A stretch of DNA of 64,000 nucleotides from CAVWDU01 sp963753815 (GTDB taxonomy: Bacteria > Pseudomonadota > Gammaproteobacteria > Pseudomonadales > Halieaceae), in contig CAVWDU010000003.1 in NCBI GenBank assembly GCA_963753815.1, forward strand, positions 930,001 to 994,000, given 5' to 3'. The position numbers were made by a program, and so were the translations under genes. Within the stretch, counting starts at the first letter, position 1. Every line of letters starts with the position of its first letter. The notes below the pieces were generated by a model. That model saw only the letters and a program-made list of their open reading frames with translations. It made no database searches and was not told the DNA's origin. Of this stretch, positions 1-9,267 are shown piece after piece.

Positions 1-1467
1 AGTACCCGCAAACTGCACGTCACCGTCGCGTTCCGCCTGCGCATCGAAAGGCTGCACCGACCAGCGCGCCGCCACCGGGCCGATGCGCAGGTCGTCCGCC
101 GTGCCCGCCTTGCCGTCGGCGCCGCGGGTGTAGGCCACAGCGTCGAACATGGCTTGCACCACCGGCTGGGAACCGCCGTCGCCGCCTACCCGGGCAATCG
201 CGTAGGGCGGTTCCACGGCCAGTCGGTCGATTTCGCCGTGCACCACAAGTCCGTCGCCGATACTGGACCCGCCCACCGCGACATCGCGGGCGCCCTCGGT
301 GGCATCCGCCGCCGCGGCTGCGCGCAGTACGATCTCGTCGGGCTCGCGGCTCAGCACCTCGACCACGCTGACCCCCTCGCCAAGATCGATATCTCCGGCC
401 AGCGCGTTGCCCACCAACCGCAGCTGCGCCTCGCCACCCGCGGGTAGCGCCGCTGGTTGCACCGCCAGTAATCGTGGTTTACCGGTATCGCGCACCGCCC
501 GCATGCGCAGTCCCCGCTCATTGTGATCCCGGTCGAACATGCGCCCGGTCAGTTCGCTGCCTTCGGGGCTGGCCGCCAGCACCTGACGGTACTTGCGTTC
601 ACCCAGGGTCAGGCTGGCGCGCCACTCGTAGCCCGTGTACACGATAGCCGTGCCGGTGCCGGAGAGCGTCTCGCCATCGGTGAAGCTGCCCTCGAAGGCG
701 AGAGTGTAGCGGTCCCCCGCGGCAGCCTCGGCGGTCATCAGGCCGCTGAATGCCCCCTGCCCCGGCATGTGGCCAAACACCCGCCAGCCACCGGCGAGGT
801 CACTGGCAGGCCTTGCCTGCCACTGCCGCCAGGCGGCGCTGTCCAGCGGAAAATTCTGCGCCAGGTAGGGCACCATGTCGTTGAAGGCCTGACCACGCCA
901 GTCCCGGTCGCGCCCCATCATCTGGTACTCGGTGGTGGGGAACTGGCCGAGGTGGAAGTGCACCAGGTGGCGCCACTCGTCCTCGCTGCGTCGCTGCAGG
1001 CCGACGCGCGCGCCGGTGTGGCAGCGGGCGCACATCGTGGCGAACTGGGGCGACGAGGATTCCTCGATCGTGTTCAACTCCCGCTCGAGAATGAAACGGT
1101 AGGGCGCGCTCTCAGCAGGCGCCAGTCCCTGGGTGTCTGACAGGTACTTCACCAGTGCCCGGGTGGCGGCGGCGGAGCCACCCCCGTTCGGGTCCACGAT
1201 CTGCGCCTTGTGTACAGACTCCATCCGCACCAGGGTCATCTGCCAGCCCTCCGGGGTCTTGCGCTGGTCGCCGATACGGGTCCAGTTGCCATCCCCGTCG
1301 ATTGCGTGGCAGCCGGCACAGCTCGCCTTCATGATCGCCTGCGGATCTGCGGCCGCGAGCGCTGGCGCGGTCACCGCGAGCAGGCCAAGCAGCAGCAAGG
1401 CGCTCCATCTTCCGGGCTCGTCGGTGCCCGACCTGGTGGTTACAAGGGCTCGCGTGTTAATCAGCAC
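1..1467 (-). CDS. qhpA: Quinohemoprotein amine dehydrogenase alpha subunit (diheme cytochrome), 3' end cut by window
   Basis: Alpha subunit of the periplasmic enzyme that oxidises primary amines to aldehydes and passes electrons through its c-type hemes. The frame is open for 489 codons to the window edge, so the C-terminus is missing. I start it at a GTG at 1467, preceded by GGGAG; the hydrophobic stretch ending LLAVTAPALA is a signal peptide. Two heme motifs are visible: CAGCH at residues 50-54 and CARCH at 146-150. The later part matches the beta-sandwich domains of this family as I remember it. It follows the acyl-CoA ligase gene by 64 bp on the same strand. The beta, gamma and maturation genes (radical SAM qhpD and others) should lie beyond the left edge. 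A generic diheme cytochrome is the alternative. Confidence 0.85.
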   Translation of the reverse strand, partial: MLINTRALVTTRSGTDEPGRWSALLLLGLLAVTAPALAAADPQAIMKASCAGCHAIDGDGNWTRIGDQRKTPEGWQMTLVRMESVHKAQIVDPNGGGSAAATRALVKYLSDTQGLAPAESAPYRFILERELNTIEESSSPQFATMCARCHTGARVGLQRRSEDEWRHLVHFHLGQFPTTEYQMMGRDRDWRGQAFNDMVPYLAQNFPLDSAAWRQWQARPASDLAGGWRVFGHMPGQGAFSGLMTAEAAAGDRYTLAFEGSFTDGETLSGTGTAIVYTGYEWRASLTLGERKYRQVLAASPEGSELTGRMFDRDHNERGLRMRAVRDTGKPRLLAVQPAALPAGGEAQLRLVGNALAGDIDLGEGVSVVEVLSREPDEIVLRAAAAADATEGARDVAVGGSSIGDGLVVHGEIDRLAVEPPYAIARVGGDGGSQPVVQAMFDAVAYTRGADGKAGTADDLRIGPVAARWSVQPFDAQAERDGDVQFAGT

Positions 1468-1531
1468 CTGTCATTCTCCCGGGCCGCTGGCGGCCTCCGC
1501 TCCTGTCCACTCCGGTTGTCGCCGCCGGACC

Positions 1532-3226
1532 TCACGAACCGTTTTCGTCTGTCCCGGACAGTTCCGCCTCCATCGCCTCGCGCATCAGGAACTTCTGCAT
1601 CTTGCCGGTAACCGTCATCGGGAAGTCCTCCACGAAACGCACGTAGCGTGGAATCTTGAAGTGGGTAATCTGGTCACTGCAGAAGTCCCGCACACCGGCC
1701 TCGTCGAGCTCGGCGCCCTCACGCAGCCGCACCCAGGCGCAGACCTGCTCGCCATAGCGTTCATCCCGAACCCCGAAGACCTGTACCTCCTGGATAGCCG
1801 GGTGTGTATAGAGAAACTCCTCCACCTCCCGCGGGTAGACATTCTCGCCACCGCGGATAATCATATCCTTGATGCGCCCGGTCACCTGGGTAAAACCTTC
1901 AGCATCCATCACCCCGATGTCGCCGGAATGCAGCCAGCCGTCGCCGTCGATCGTCTCCTTCGTGCGCTCGGCGTCGTCCCAGTAACCCTGCATGACCGCA
2001 TAGCCGCGGCAGCAGATTTCACCCTTTTCGCCCACCGGAACCACCCGCCCCTCGGTATCGACGATCTTGATCTCGCAGTGCGGGGCGGGCCGCCCGACGC
2101 TGTTTACCCGCTTGTCGATGCTGTCGTCCGCCGAGGTCATGTGATTGACCGGGCTGGTCTCGGTCTGGCCGTAGGCGATCAGGACCTCACTCATGTGCAT
2201 TTCGTCCAGCACCCGGTGCATGACCTCCACCGGGCAGGGCGACCCGGCCATGATGCCGGTGCGCAGGCTGCCGAGGTCGTAGGATGCGAAGTCGGGGTGA
2301 TCGAGTTCGGCAATGAACATGGTGGGCACGCCGTGCAGCGCGGTGCAATGCTCCTCGGCCACCGCCGCGAGGGTATCGCCCGGCTCGAAGGCGTCGCCGG
2401 GAAACACAGCCGCCGTACCGTGGGTGATGCAGGCCAGGTTACCCATGACCATGCCAAAGCAGTGGTACAGCGGCACCGGGATGCACAGCCGGTCGGATTC
2501 CGTCAGCCGCATGCCAGCGCCCACCAGGCGGCCATTGTTGAGAATATTGTCGTGGCTCAGGGTCGCACCCTTGGGGCTCCCGGTTGTGCCGCTGGTAAAC
2601 TGGATATTGATAGCGTCGCCGGGCGAGAGCCCCGCGGCAACTGCCGGGATGTTTCCGCGGGTGGCTGAGCCCCGGTCGCAGACCTCGCCGAAATTGTACA
2701 TCCCGCGGCTATCCCCCTCGCCGAGGCGGATAACCGTACGCAGGTGCGGCAGCTTCGCCGACTCGAGTTCACCGGGGGCGCATTGCTCCAGTTCCGGCGC
2801 CAGCTCCCGCAGCATGCCGAGGTAATCGCTGGTTTTGAAGCGCTCGGCCAGGACGATGGCGCGGCACTGTACCTTGTTGAGGGCATACTCCAGTTCGTAG
2901 AGCCGGTAGGCCGGGTTGATGCAGACCATGATCGCGCCGATGCGGGCAGTGGCGAACTGGGTGACGCACCACTCGTAGCAATTCGGCGCCCAGATTCCGA
3001 CCCGGTCTCCCGCCTTGATACCGAGGTCCAGAAGGCCGGCGGCGAGATTGTCCACCTGTTCGCGGTACTCCCGGTAGGTCCAGCGAATGCCCTGGTGACG
3101 GACGATCAGGGCGTCCCGGTCCGGGAAGCGGTCCACGGTGCGATCGAAGGCCTGGCCGATGGTCTCTTTCAGCAGGGGAACATCGGTAGGGCCCGCAAGT
3201 TGGCTCAGGGTCAGTGGGGCGTTCAT
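1532..3226 (-). CDS. AMP-binding acyl-CoA synthetase (fatty acid CoA ligase family)
   Basis: Adenylate-forming ligase that activates a carboxylic acid to acyl-AMP and then acyl-CoA. The 564-aa product has the P-loop-like motif FTSGTTGSPKG (about 210-220), YGQTET, the hinge region GWLHSGDIG and the C-terminal lysine motif TVTGKMQK, so both the N-terminal and C-terminal domains are intact. I chose ATG 3226 over an upstream in-frame start because AGGGAGA lies 7 nt before it. It is third in the minus-strand operon TonB receptor - ligase - ligase - amine dehydrogenase. This suggests it activates the acid made from the amine-derived aldehyde, or a fatty acid. The exact chain length or aromatic preference cannot be read from the sequence. 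Confidence 0.9.
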   Translation of the reverse strand: MNAPLTLSQLAGPTDVPLLKETIGQAFDRTVDRFPDRDALIVRHQGIRWTYREYREQVDNLAAGLLDLGIKAGDRVGIWAPNCYEWCVTQFATARIGAIMVCINPAYRLYELEYALNKVQCRAIVLAERFKTSDYLGMLRELAPELEQCAPGELESAKLPHLRTVIRLGEGDSRGMYNFGEVCDRGSATRGNIPAVAAGLSPGDAINIQFTSGTTGSPKGATLSHDNILNNGRLVGAGMRLTESDRLCIPVPLYHCFGMVMGNLACITHGTAAVFPGDAFEPGDTLAAVAEEHCTALHGVPTMFIAELDHPDFASYDLGSLRTGIMAGSPCPVEVMHRVLDEMHMSEVLIAYGQTETSPVNHMTSADDSIDKRVNSVGRPAPHCEIKIVDTEGRVVPVGEKGEICCRGYAVMQGYWDDAERTKETIDGDGWLHSGDIGVMDAEGFTQVTGRIKDMIIRGGENVYPREVEEFLYTHPAIQEVQVFGVRDERYGEQVCAWVRLREGAELDEAGVRDFCSDQITHFKIPRYVRFVEDFPMTVTGKMQKFLMREAMEAELSGTDENGS

Positions 3227-3279
3227 GGGCGTCTCTCCCTCGCATTTTTCGCCATTGCCCGGGCTCGCGATCTGGCGGC

Positions 3280-4944
3280 TCAATGGCCCGCCCACTCCCG
3301 CTCCCGCAGTTCCACCCGCCGGATCTTGCCGCTGACGGTTTTGGGCAGCTCGGTCACGAACTCAACCCGCCGCGGGTACTTGTAGGGCGCGGTCACGCTT
3401 TTCACATGGTGCTGCAGACTCTCCACCAGTTCCTCGCTGCCCTCGAAACCGGGGGCCAGCACCACGAAGGCCTTGACCACCTCGCCGCGCTGGTCATCCG
3501 GGCTGGACACCACCGCCGACTCGGCGACGGCGGGGTGCTCGATGAGGGCGCTCTCCACCTCGAAGGGGCCAATGCGGTAGCCGGCCGACAGGATCACATC
3601 ATCGGCCCGGCTGACAAACCAATAATAGCCGTCGGTGTCGACCTGCGCCCGGTCCCCGGTGATGTACCAATCGCCCCGGAAGCTGGCGGCAGTGCGCTCC
3701 TCGTCGCCCTTATAGCCCAGGAACAGCCCCAGGGGCGGCTCCGGGCGCACCCGCACGGCGAGATCCCCTTCGGCGTTTGCGGGCAGTATATCGCCGTTCT
3801 CATCTACCACCTGCAGGTCTATGCCCGGCGCCGGTTTGCCCATGGAACCGAAGCGCGGTTCCAGGCCGGGGTAGTTACCACAGAGCAGCACAGTTTCAGT
3901 CTGGCCGTAGCCGTCGCGAATGGTTATGCCGGTGTACCGCAGCCAGGTCTCGATGATTTCCGGGTTCAGGGGTTCACCGGCGCCCACGCAATGGCGCAGA
4001 GCGGGGAACGCATAGGCGTCGAGGTCTTCCTGCACAAACATCCGGTAGATGGTCGGGGCACCGCAGAAGGTGGTGACCGGGTAGCGCTGCAACAGTTCCA
4101 GCGTGCGCGCCGCGCTGAAGCCCGCGGTGTGGTGCACGAACAGGGCAGCGCCCTGGTACCAGGGGCCGAAGTAGCTGCTCCACGCCGCCTTGGCCCAGCC
4201 GGTGTCCGAGCAGTTCCAGTGCAGGTCGTCGGGGCGCAGGTCCAGCCAGTAACGGCCGGTGGTCTGGTGGGCGAGGCCATAACTGTGGGCATGCAGGCAC
4301 ATCTTCGGGTAGCCGGTGGTGCCGGAGGTGAAGTAGCACAGCGCGGCCTCGTCCGCTGCGGTATCAACGGCCTCGAAGTCGGGGCTCTGGCGCGCCGCGC
4401 CGGCGCGATAGTCGATCCAGCCGTCGCGCTCCGCGTCGATCACGATGCGGGCGGTCAATGTCTCGCACTGTGCGGCGACCTCGTCGACCCGGGACGCGAC
4501 CGCGGCATTGGTGACCACGCAGGTGGCACCGGCGGCGTTGACCCGGTAGGCGATGTCGCGGGCGGAGAGCTGGGTGGTACCGGGGCTGATCACTGCACCC
4601 ATGCGCAGGGCCGCGGTGAGCACCTCCCACCAGGCCAGTTCGCGGCCGAGGATCATCACCACGTAATCGCCGCGCCGTACCCCGGCTTCGTGCAGCAGGT
4701 TGGCCGCCCGCCGCGAGCGCTCGGCGACCTCGGCAAAGGTCAGGCGCTGTTCGCCACCTTCGTCATCCACCCATAACAGCGCAGTTCTGTCGGGTTCGGA
4801 CTGCGCCCAGCGATCAACAACATCGGCAGCAAAATTGAAGCGCAAGGGGCGCGGCCAGCGAAACTCCCGGTAGGCCCGGGCGTAATCGGCGGTGTCCGCG
4901 ACGGGTCCGGAACCGCTCTCGGTGCCGGAGGCCATATCAGTCAC
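3280..4944 (-). CDS. AMP-binding acyl-CoA synthetase, medium-chain (ACSM-like) type
   Basis: Second adenylate-forming ligase of the operon, 554 aa. It shows FTSGTTGYPKM (residues 205-215), DGYGQTET, WYITGDRA and the C-terminal lysine in KTVSGKIRR. The motif set and the tryptophan-rich middle (YWLDLRPDDLHW, SDTGWAKAAWSS) resemble medium-chain/benzoate-type acyl-CoA synthetases more than the neighbouring ligase does. Its start overlaps the stop of the TonB receptor gene by 8 nt (4937-4944), which implies translational coupling. The two ligases probably act on different acids from the same uptake and oxidation route; this is inferred from position only. Confidence 0.9.
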   Translation of the reverse strand: MTDMASGTESGSGPVADTADYARAYREFRWPRPLRFNFAADVVDRWAQSEPDRTALLWVDDEGGEQRLTFAEVAERSRRAANLLHEAGVRRGDYVVMILGRELAWWEVLTAALRMGAVISPGTTQLSARDIAYRVNAAGATCVVTNAAVASRVDEVAAQCETLTARIVIDAERDGWIDYRAGAARQSPDFEAVDTAADEAALCYFTSGTTGYPKMCLHAHSYGLAHQTTGRYWLDLRPDDLHWNCSDTGWAKAAWSSYFGPWYQGAALFVHHTAGFSAARTLELLQRYPVTTFCGAPTIYRMFVQEDLDAYAFPALRHCVGAGEPLNPEIIETWLRYTGITIRDGYGQTETVLLCGNYPGLEPRFGSMGKPAPGIDLQVVDENGDILPANAEGDLAVRVRPEPPLGLFLGYKGDEERTAASFRGDWYITGDRAQVDTDGYYWFVSRADDVILSAGYRIGPFEVESALIEHPAVAESAVVSSPDDQRGEVVKAFVVLAPGFEGSEELVESLQHHVKSVTAPYKYPRRVEFVTELPKTVSGKIRRVELREREWAGH

Positions 4945-7162
4945 CCCACGCGTAGCTCAGCGAGACACCCCACCAGCGCGGCCGGCCGTAGTACTGTTCG
5001 GTGATGCCGAACACGTCAGTGCCGGAGAGGTCGAATGTCTGCACCAGGTACTCCTCATCGGTGACGTTCTTGACGAAGGCCGAGACCCACCAGTCGCCAT
5101 CGGCCGAGGTCCAGCTCACCGCCGTATTGGCCACGGTGTACCCTTCCTGTTCCACGGTCTCGAGGCCAGTCAGGGCGAAGAAGTGCTCCGAGCGATAGAC
5201 CGCGTCTGCCTGCACCGCGAACGCGCCGCCGAACATCGGCCACTCGTAGCGGATCAGCCCGTTGATGTTCCACTCGGGTGACTGCACCGACGGCACCGTG
5301 CGGTTGCCGATCTCCACATCAATATCGTTATAGGCCGCGCCGAACAGGATATCCAGTCCGTCGATGGGGCTGGCCTGCAGCTCGATCTCGCCGCCCCAGC
5401 TCTCGGCGTCAGTGTTGAAGGTAATGGTGTCGATGCCGACAATGAAGAAGGCCTGGTAGTCCTTGTAGTCGTAGAAATAGGCGGCACCATTGAACTGGAC
5501 CAGGCCGTCGGCCAGCGTGCTCTTGAAGCCGATCTCGTAGGCATCGAGGGTTTCGGGGTCATAGGCCATGGTGGCGTCGTTGTAGTCCAGCGGCGGCGAC
5601 AGCGGGAAGATGGGCGCATTGAAGCCGCCGCCCTTCACGCCGCGGTTCCAGCCGCCGTAGATCAGCCAGTCGTCGTTGAGGGCCCAGTTGAGCTGGGCGC
5701 GACCGGACCAGTCCTTGTCCTCGCGGTCGCCGTCGTAGGTGGCCAGCGGGATGACGTTGCCGAGGTTGCCGGCGTTATTGAAGCCGGGGTTGGACGCCGG
5801 GTCGAGAAACTCCACCGCGTTGGTCACGTAGGAATATTCCTTCTCGTCGACAATATAGCGCGCGCCGAGGATCAGGGTCCACGCGTCCCCAAGGGGGATA
5901 TCCACCTGGCCGAATACCGACCAGGATTCCAGTTCCGACGTGTAGGCATTGTTGAGGCCCGCCTCAGAACCCGGTGTACGCTCGATGCCGATCTCGTCGT
6001 AGATCGGGGCGATGAACGGGTCGGTGATGGCGCCGTTCTGATCATTGATATCCAGGTCCATGTAGTAAAAGCCGGTCACCCACTTGAAGGACTCGGCCTC
6101 GCCATCCAGGCGGATCTCCTGGGAGAATTGCTCGGCGTCGGTCACCAGGAAGAAGTTGAATACGGGCGCGGGCGAGGCGTCGGAGTCCTCGATGTACTCA
6201 CGCTCCACCGAAGAGAAGTCGGTGATCGAAGTCACCCGGAAGGCATCCAGGTCCCAGCGCATTGTAGCCGTGTAGCCCTCGGTCTCCAGTTCGTTAAAGC
6301 CCGGGTCGTCGTAGTCGCCGGCGAAGACATCGCCGTCATTATCAATATACTCCAGTACCGGGTTGAACTCGTTGGGGGTGAGCTCACCCGGGCGAATGGA
6401 GGAGACATTCTCGAAGAAGCCGGTATCGATGTCCTGCTCGGAGTAGCGCGCACTTAACAGCACATCGAAGTTATCCGTCGGTGTCCACAGCACCTGGCCG
6501 CGCACCGCCGTGTCGTCGGCATTGTTGAGCTTGTTACTGCGATCCAGCCGGTTGGTTACGTAGCCGTCGTTCTGGTGGTAGGAACCGGAGAGCCGCGCCG
6601 ACAGAGACTCGGTGCCGCCGCCGACGGCGCCCTCGACCTTGTACTGGTCGTAGTCACCCACGGTGCCCATAAGATAGCCGTCGAAGCCCTCGCGCGGGCG
6701 CTCGGTAATATAGTGCACCAGTCCGCCGGTGGCGTTACGCCCGAACAGCGTTCCCTGCGGGCCGCGCAGAATCTCCACCCGGTCCATGTCGAACAGCATG
6801 AAGCCGGCGCCGGACATCTGGCTGATGTACACCTCGTCCACGTACAGCGCCACCGGGCTCTCGACATTGGTGGTGAAGTCACTGTTGGCCACCCCGCGGA
6901 TAGCAATCGCGTAATTGGCCTCGCCGTTGGGCTGAATGGTGTGCACCCCGGGAGCCATGGCGGTGACCTGCTGGGCGTTCTCGAACCCCAGGGCGCGCAT
7001 CTGATCGCCCGTATAGGCGGAGATAGATATACCCACGTCCTGGGAGCTCTGCTCACGCTTGGTCGCGGTGATGATAATCTCCTCCAGCACCGCCGCCTGC
7101 AACGGTGGTGCCAGGGCCATGGAGACCGCTAGGGCAAGGAGGCGTCGGCTTGGGGTCTTCAT
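4937..7162 (-). CDS. TonB-dependent outer-membrane receptor
   Basis: Outer-membrane transporter of 741 aa driven by TonB. It has a signal peptide (MKTPSRRLLALAVSMALAPP), then a TonB-box/plug start EEIIITATKRE. The plug domain includes VEILRGPQGTLFGRNATGG and a barrel ends in an aromatic-rich strand with YGRPRWWGVSLSYAW. I use ATG 7162, with CGGGAG upstream, in place of a longer in-frame extension. The barrel type (GPQGTLFGRNATGG) is common in marine gammaproteobacteria for uptake of large or hydrophobic organics. As the first gene of the operon with acyl-CoA ligases and amine dehydrogenase, it probably imports the amine substrate or a related compound. The substrate is not readable from sequence. 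Confidence 0.92.
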   Translation of the reverse strand: MKTPSRRLLALAVSMALAPPLQAAVLEEIIITATKREQSSQDVGISISAYTGDQMRALGFENAQQVTAMAPGVHTIQPNGEANYAIAIRGVANSDFTTNVESPVALYVDEVYISQMSGAGFMLFDMDRVEILRGPQGTLFGRNATGGLVHYITERPREGFDGYLMGTVGDYDQYKVEGAVGGGTESLSARLSGSYHQNDGYVTNRLDRSNKLNNADDTAVRGQVLWTPTDNFDVLLSARYSEQDIDTGFFENVSSIRPGELTPNEFNPVLEYIDNDGDVFAGDYDDPGFNELETEGYTATMRWDLDAFRVTSITDFSSVEREYIEDSDASPAPVFNFFLVTDAEQFSQEIRLDGEAESFKWVTGFYYMDLDINDQNGAITDPFIAPIYDEIGIERTPGSEAGLNNAYTSELESWSVFGQVDIPLGDAWTLILGARYIVDEKEYSYVTNAVEFLDPASNPGFNNAGNLGNVIPLATYDGDREDKDWSGRAQLNWALNDDWLIYGGWNRGVKGGGFNAPIFPLSPPLDYNDATMAYDPETLDAYEIGFKSTLADGLVQFNGAAYFYDYKDYQAFFIVGIDTITFNTDAESWGGEIELQASPIDGLDILFGAAYNDIDVEIGNRTVPSVQSPEWNINGLIRYEWPMFGGAFAVQADAVYRSEHFFALTGLETVEQEGYTVANTAVSWTSADGDWWVSAFVKNVTDEEYLVQTFDLSGTDVFGITEQYYGRPRWWGVSLSYAWGD

Positions 7163-7316
7163 GATCTGTGGTCTCCCGTTCTCAACTTCACATCGTTGTT
7201 GGTCACTCGACGCAGGCAGCATGCGATTCGCCGCGTTGCAGAAATCGCCGCCTGGTTCGTTGCAGTGCCGGGGATAGACCGCATGCTGAACATGTGCCGC
7301 CCACCGACAGCTGTAA

Positions 7317-7343
7317 GGGATACTAGGCCCCGCCCGATGTCAA
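7317..7343 (-). promoter_or_regulatory. Candidate promoter for the TonB receptor operon
   Basis: On the minus strand a perfect TTGACA (7338-7343) is followed after 15 bp by TATCCC (7317-7322). The spacer is short for sigma-70, so an activator may be needed. The receptor start is about 155 bp downstream. Confidence 0.35.
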
Positions 7344-7372
7344 CGGCAATTGACCAAAGGCAGCATGACCCC

Positions 7373-7384
7373 CTACTAAAGTAG
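7373..7384. promoter_or_regulatory. Near-palindromic operator candidate CTACT-AA-AGTAG
   Basis: Two 5-bp arms CTACT and AGTAG flank a 2-bp centre. The site lies about 40 bp upstream of the TATAAT hexamer that faces the aldehyde dehydrogenase and 30 bp behind the -35 facing the receptor. It is well placed to serve both promoters. The LuxR-type regulator encoded at 11878-12546 is the obvious candidate binder; this is inference. Confidence 0.35.
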
Positions 7385-7424
7385 CACGCGGCATAGCCGC
7401 CCGGCCGCCGGACTGCTGCGTCGG

Positions 7425-7430
7425 TATAAT
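7425..7430 (+). promoter_or_regulatory. TATAAT -10 element facing the aldehyde dehydrogenase
   Basis: Perfect -10 hexamer with no recognisable -35 at 16-18 bp upstream, the pattern expected of an activator-dependent promoter. It would give a leader of roughly 135 nt that contains the 14-bp tandem repeats. Confidence 0.4.
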
Positions 7431-7492
7431 TTACCTTTGCCCCGCTATACCCAATCCTGTTACTGCGGTCGGTCTTCGAGTCGCACCTGATC

Positions 7493-7560
7493 GCGGATCA
7501 CCGAGTGCGGATCACCGAATGCGGATCACCGAATGCGGATCACCGAATGCGGATCACAGT
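7493..7560 (+). repeat. 14-bp tandem repeat, about 4.9 units
   Basis: Units of GCGGATCACCGAAT run at 7493, 7507, 7521, 7535 and a partial unit at 7549. The first has one change (GAGT for GAAT) and the last is cut short where the sequence turns into CACAGTTTCC and the Shine-Dalgarno. The array lies in the presumed 5' leader of the aldehyde dehydrogenase gene. Confidence 0.9.
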
Positions 7561-7575
7561 TTCCAGGAGGCAGTT

Positions 7576-9084
7576 ATGACGATAGCGATGAACGACCTGA
7601 CAGGTATCCGCCGGGAGACGAGGGAGTTCCTCGACCGGCAGCACGGCAACTTCATCGACGGTCGCTGGCAGCCTGCGCTCGGGGGCAAACTGCTCGAGGT
7701 AACGGACCCGGCCAGCGGACAGACAGTCAGCCACGTGCCCGACAGCGACGCTGCCGACATCGACGTCGCGGTACAGGCGGCCAGGCGTGCCTTCGAGGAC
7801 CCGGCCTGGCAGAGAATGAAGCCGGCGCAGCGCGAGCGCCTGCTGCACCGCCTGGCTGACCTGATGGAGGCCCGCATCGAGGTGCTGGCAGAACTGGAAG
7901 CGATCGACAACGGCAAGACTGCCGCTATTGCCGGTGCGGTCGACCTGCCCTGCGCCATAGACTGTCTGCGCTTCATGGCGGGCATGCCATCCAAGCTCAA
8001 TGGCAGTACCCTGAAGCCCTCGGTGCCCTTCATGCCCGACAGCGAGCTGTTCGCCTTCAGTAACCAGGTCCCCGTGGGAGTGGTGGGCGCCATCGTACCC
8101 TGGAATTTTCCGACCCTGCTGCTCAGCTGGAAGATCGCACCGGCGCTGGCGGCGGGTTGCACCGTGGTGCTCAAACCCGCAGAAGAGACACCGCTTACCG
8201 CCCTCTACGTGGCGAGCCTGGTGGAAGAGGCGGGGTTTCCCCCGGGCACGGTCAACGTGGTCACCGGCTACGGACACACTGCCGGCGCGGCGATTTCCTC
8301 CCACCCCGACATCGACAAGGTCACATTCACCGGCTCTACCGAAGTGGGCCGCCTGATCCTGCAGGCAGCCACGGGCAACTTGAAAAAGGTCGCCCTGGAA
8401 CTGGGCGGCAAATCACCCGCAATTGTGATGCCAGACGCCGACCCGGCGGTGGCCATACCAGGCGCCGCGAGTGGCATATTCTTCAACCACGGCCAGGTCT
8501 GCACCGCTGGTTCCCGGCTGTTCGTGCATCGCTCGCGCTTCGACGAAGTGGTGGACGGCGTGGCCGCGGTCGCCCGCAATATGAAGGTGGGGCCCGGCCT
8601 GGACCCGACCACCGAGATCGGGCCGCTGGTGTCCCGCATCCAACAGGAACGGGTATGCGCCTATATCGCCTCGGGCCGGGAGAGTGGTGCCGAGGTCGTG
8701 GCGGGCGGTGACACGCCAGACAGCGACGGCTATTTCGTCAACCCCACCGTGTTCGTCAATACACGGCCCGACATGAAGATCGTCCGCGAGGAGATCTTCG
8801 GGCCGGTGCTGGTCGCCTCGCCCTACGATGACCTCGAGGAAGTGATCGCGGAAGCCAACAACACGCCCTACGGATTGGCCGCCAGTATCTGGTCGAGGGA
8901 CGTCTCCACCGTCCACCGCATCGCACCCCGCCTCCGTGCTGGCACTGTCTGGGTCAACTGCCACAATGTGATCGACGCCGCCCTGCCTTTCGGCGGCTTC
9001 AAGGAGTCTGGCTGGGGCCGCGAGAACGGCGTGCAGGCGGTAAGTGCTTACACTGAAACGCAATCGGTGGTGATCGCACTCTAG
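7576..9084 (+). CDS. feaB: Aldehyde dehydrogenase, phenylacetaldehyde dehydrogenase (FeaB)-like
   Basis: NAD(P)-dependent oxidation of an aldehyde to the acid. The 502-aa protein has the full ALDH set: PWNFP, FTGSTEVG, the general base E275 in LELGGKS and the catalytic cysteine C309 in HGQVCTAGSR. The N-terminal FLDRQHGNFIDGR and the C-terminal TVWVNCHNVIDAALPFGG closely resemble E. coli FeaB as I recall it, which points to arylacetaldehydes. The start is ATG 7576, 5 nt after a perfect AGGAGG; an in-frame start upstream would translate the tandem repeats and is rejected. Beside an amine dehydrogenase operon, it most likely oxidises the aldehyde released from the amine. Another aldehyde substrate is possible. 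Confidence 0.88.
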   Translation: MTIAMNDLTGIRRETREFLDRQHGNFIDGRWQPALGGKLLEVTDPASGQTVSHVPDSDAADIDVAVQAARRAFEDPAWQRMKPAQRERLLHRLADLMEARIEVLAELEAIDNGKTAAIAGAVDLPCAIDCLRFMAGMPSKLNGSTLKPSVPFMPDSELFAFSNQVPVGVVGAIVPWNFPTLLLSWKIAPALAAGCTVVLKPAEETPLTALYVASLVEEAGFPPGTVNVVTGYGHTAGAAISSHPDIDKVTFTGSTEVGRLILQAATGNLKKVALELGGKSPAIVMPDADPAVAIPGAASGIFFNHGQVCTAGSRLFVHRSRFDEVVDGVAAVARNMKVGPGLDPTTEIGPLVSRIQQERVCAYIASGRESGAEVVAGGDTPDSDGYFVNPTVFVNTRPDMKIVREEIFGPVLVASPYDDLEEVIAEANNTPYGLAASIWSRDVSTVHRIAPRLRAGTVWVNCHNVIDAALPFGGFKESGWGRENGVQAVSAYTETQSVVIAL

Positions 9085-9267
9085 GGCACCTCTGAATACC
9101 GGCAAACGCGCTCGGCCGGACTCTGAAGCGTCCAGAGCAGGGCGCGTCGCGCGGGTAATAGCCGCTGCTCAGCAAGCGGACGGGGCGCCCCCTTGCGCTG
9201 GACGCTTAAGGGTTCGCCCTGCGAGACCTGCCTTTGCACCTGCCGGCAGTGCGGCTATGATGCCGCC

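Larger units (their letters stand above)
7163..7575. other. Divergent intergenic region between TonB receptor and aldehyde dehydrogenase genes
   Basis: This 413-bp region separates two divergent units and holds no convincing gene. It contains a candidate promoter toward the receptor, a near-palindrome CTACT-AA-AGTAG, a TATAAT hexamer toward the aldehyde dehydrogenase, and a 14-bp tandem repeat just before the dehydrogenase ribosome-binding site. Each is listed separately. Confidence 0.7.

Noticed and set aside
1133..4776. Long plus-strand frames opposite the acyl-CoA ligases
   Set aside because: Shadows of the two ligase genes, which have all catalytic motifs on the minus strand.
7493..7560. 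Possible CRISPR array
   Set aside because: Units are 14 bp and contiguous, with no spacers.
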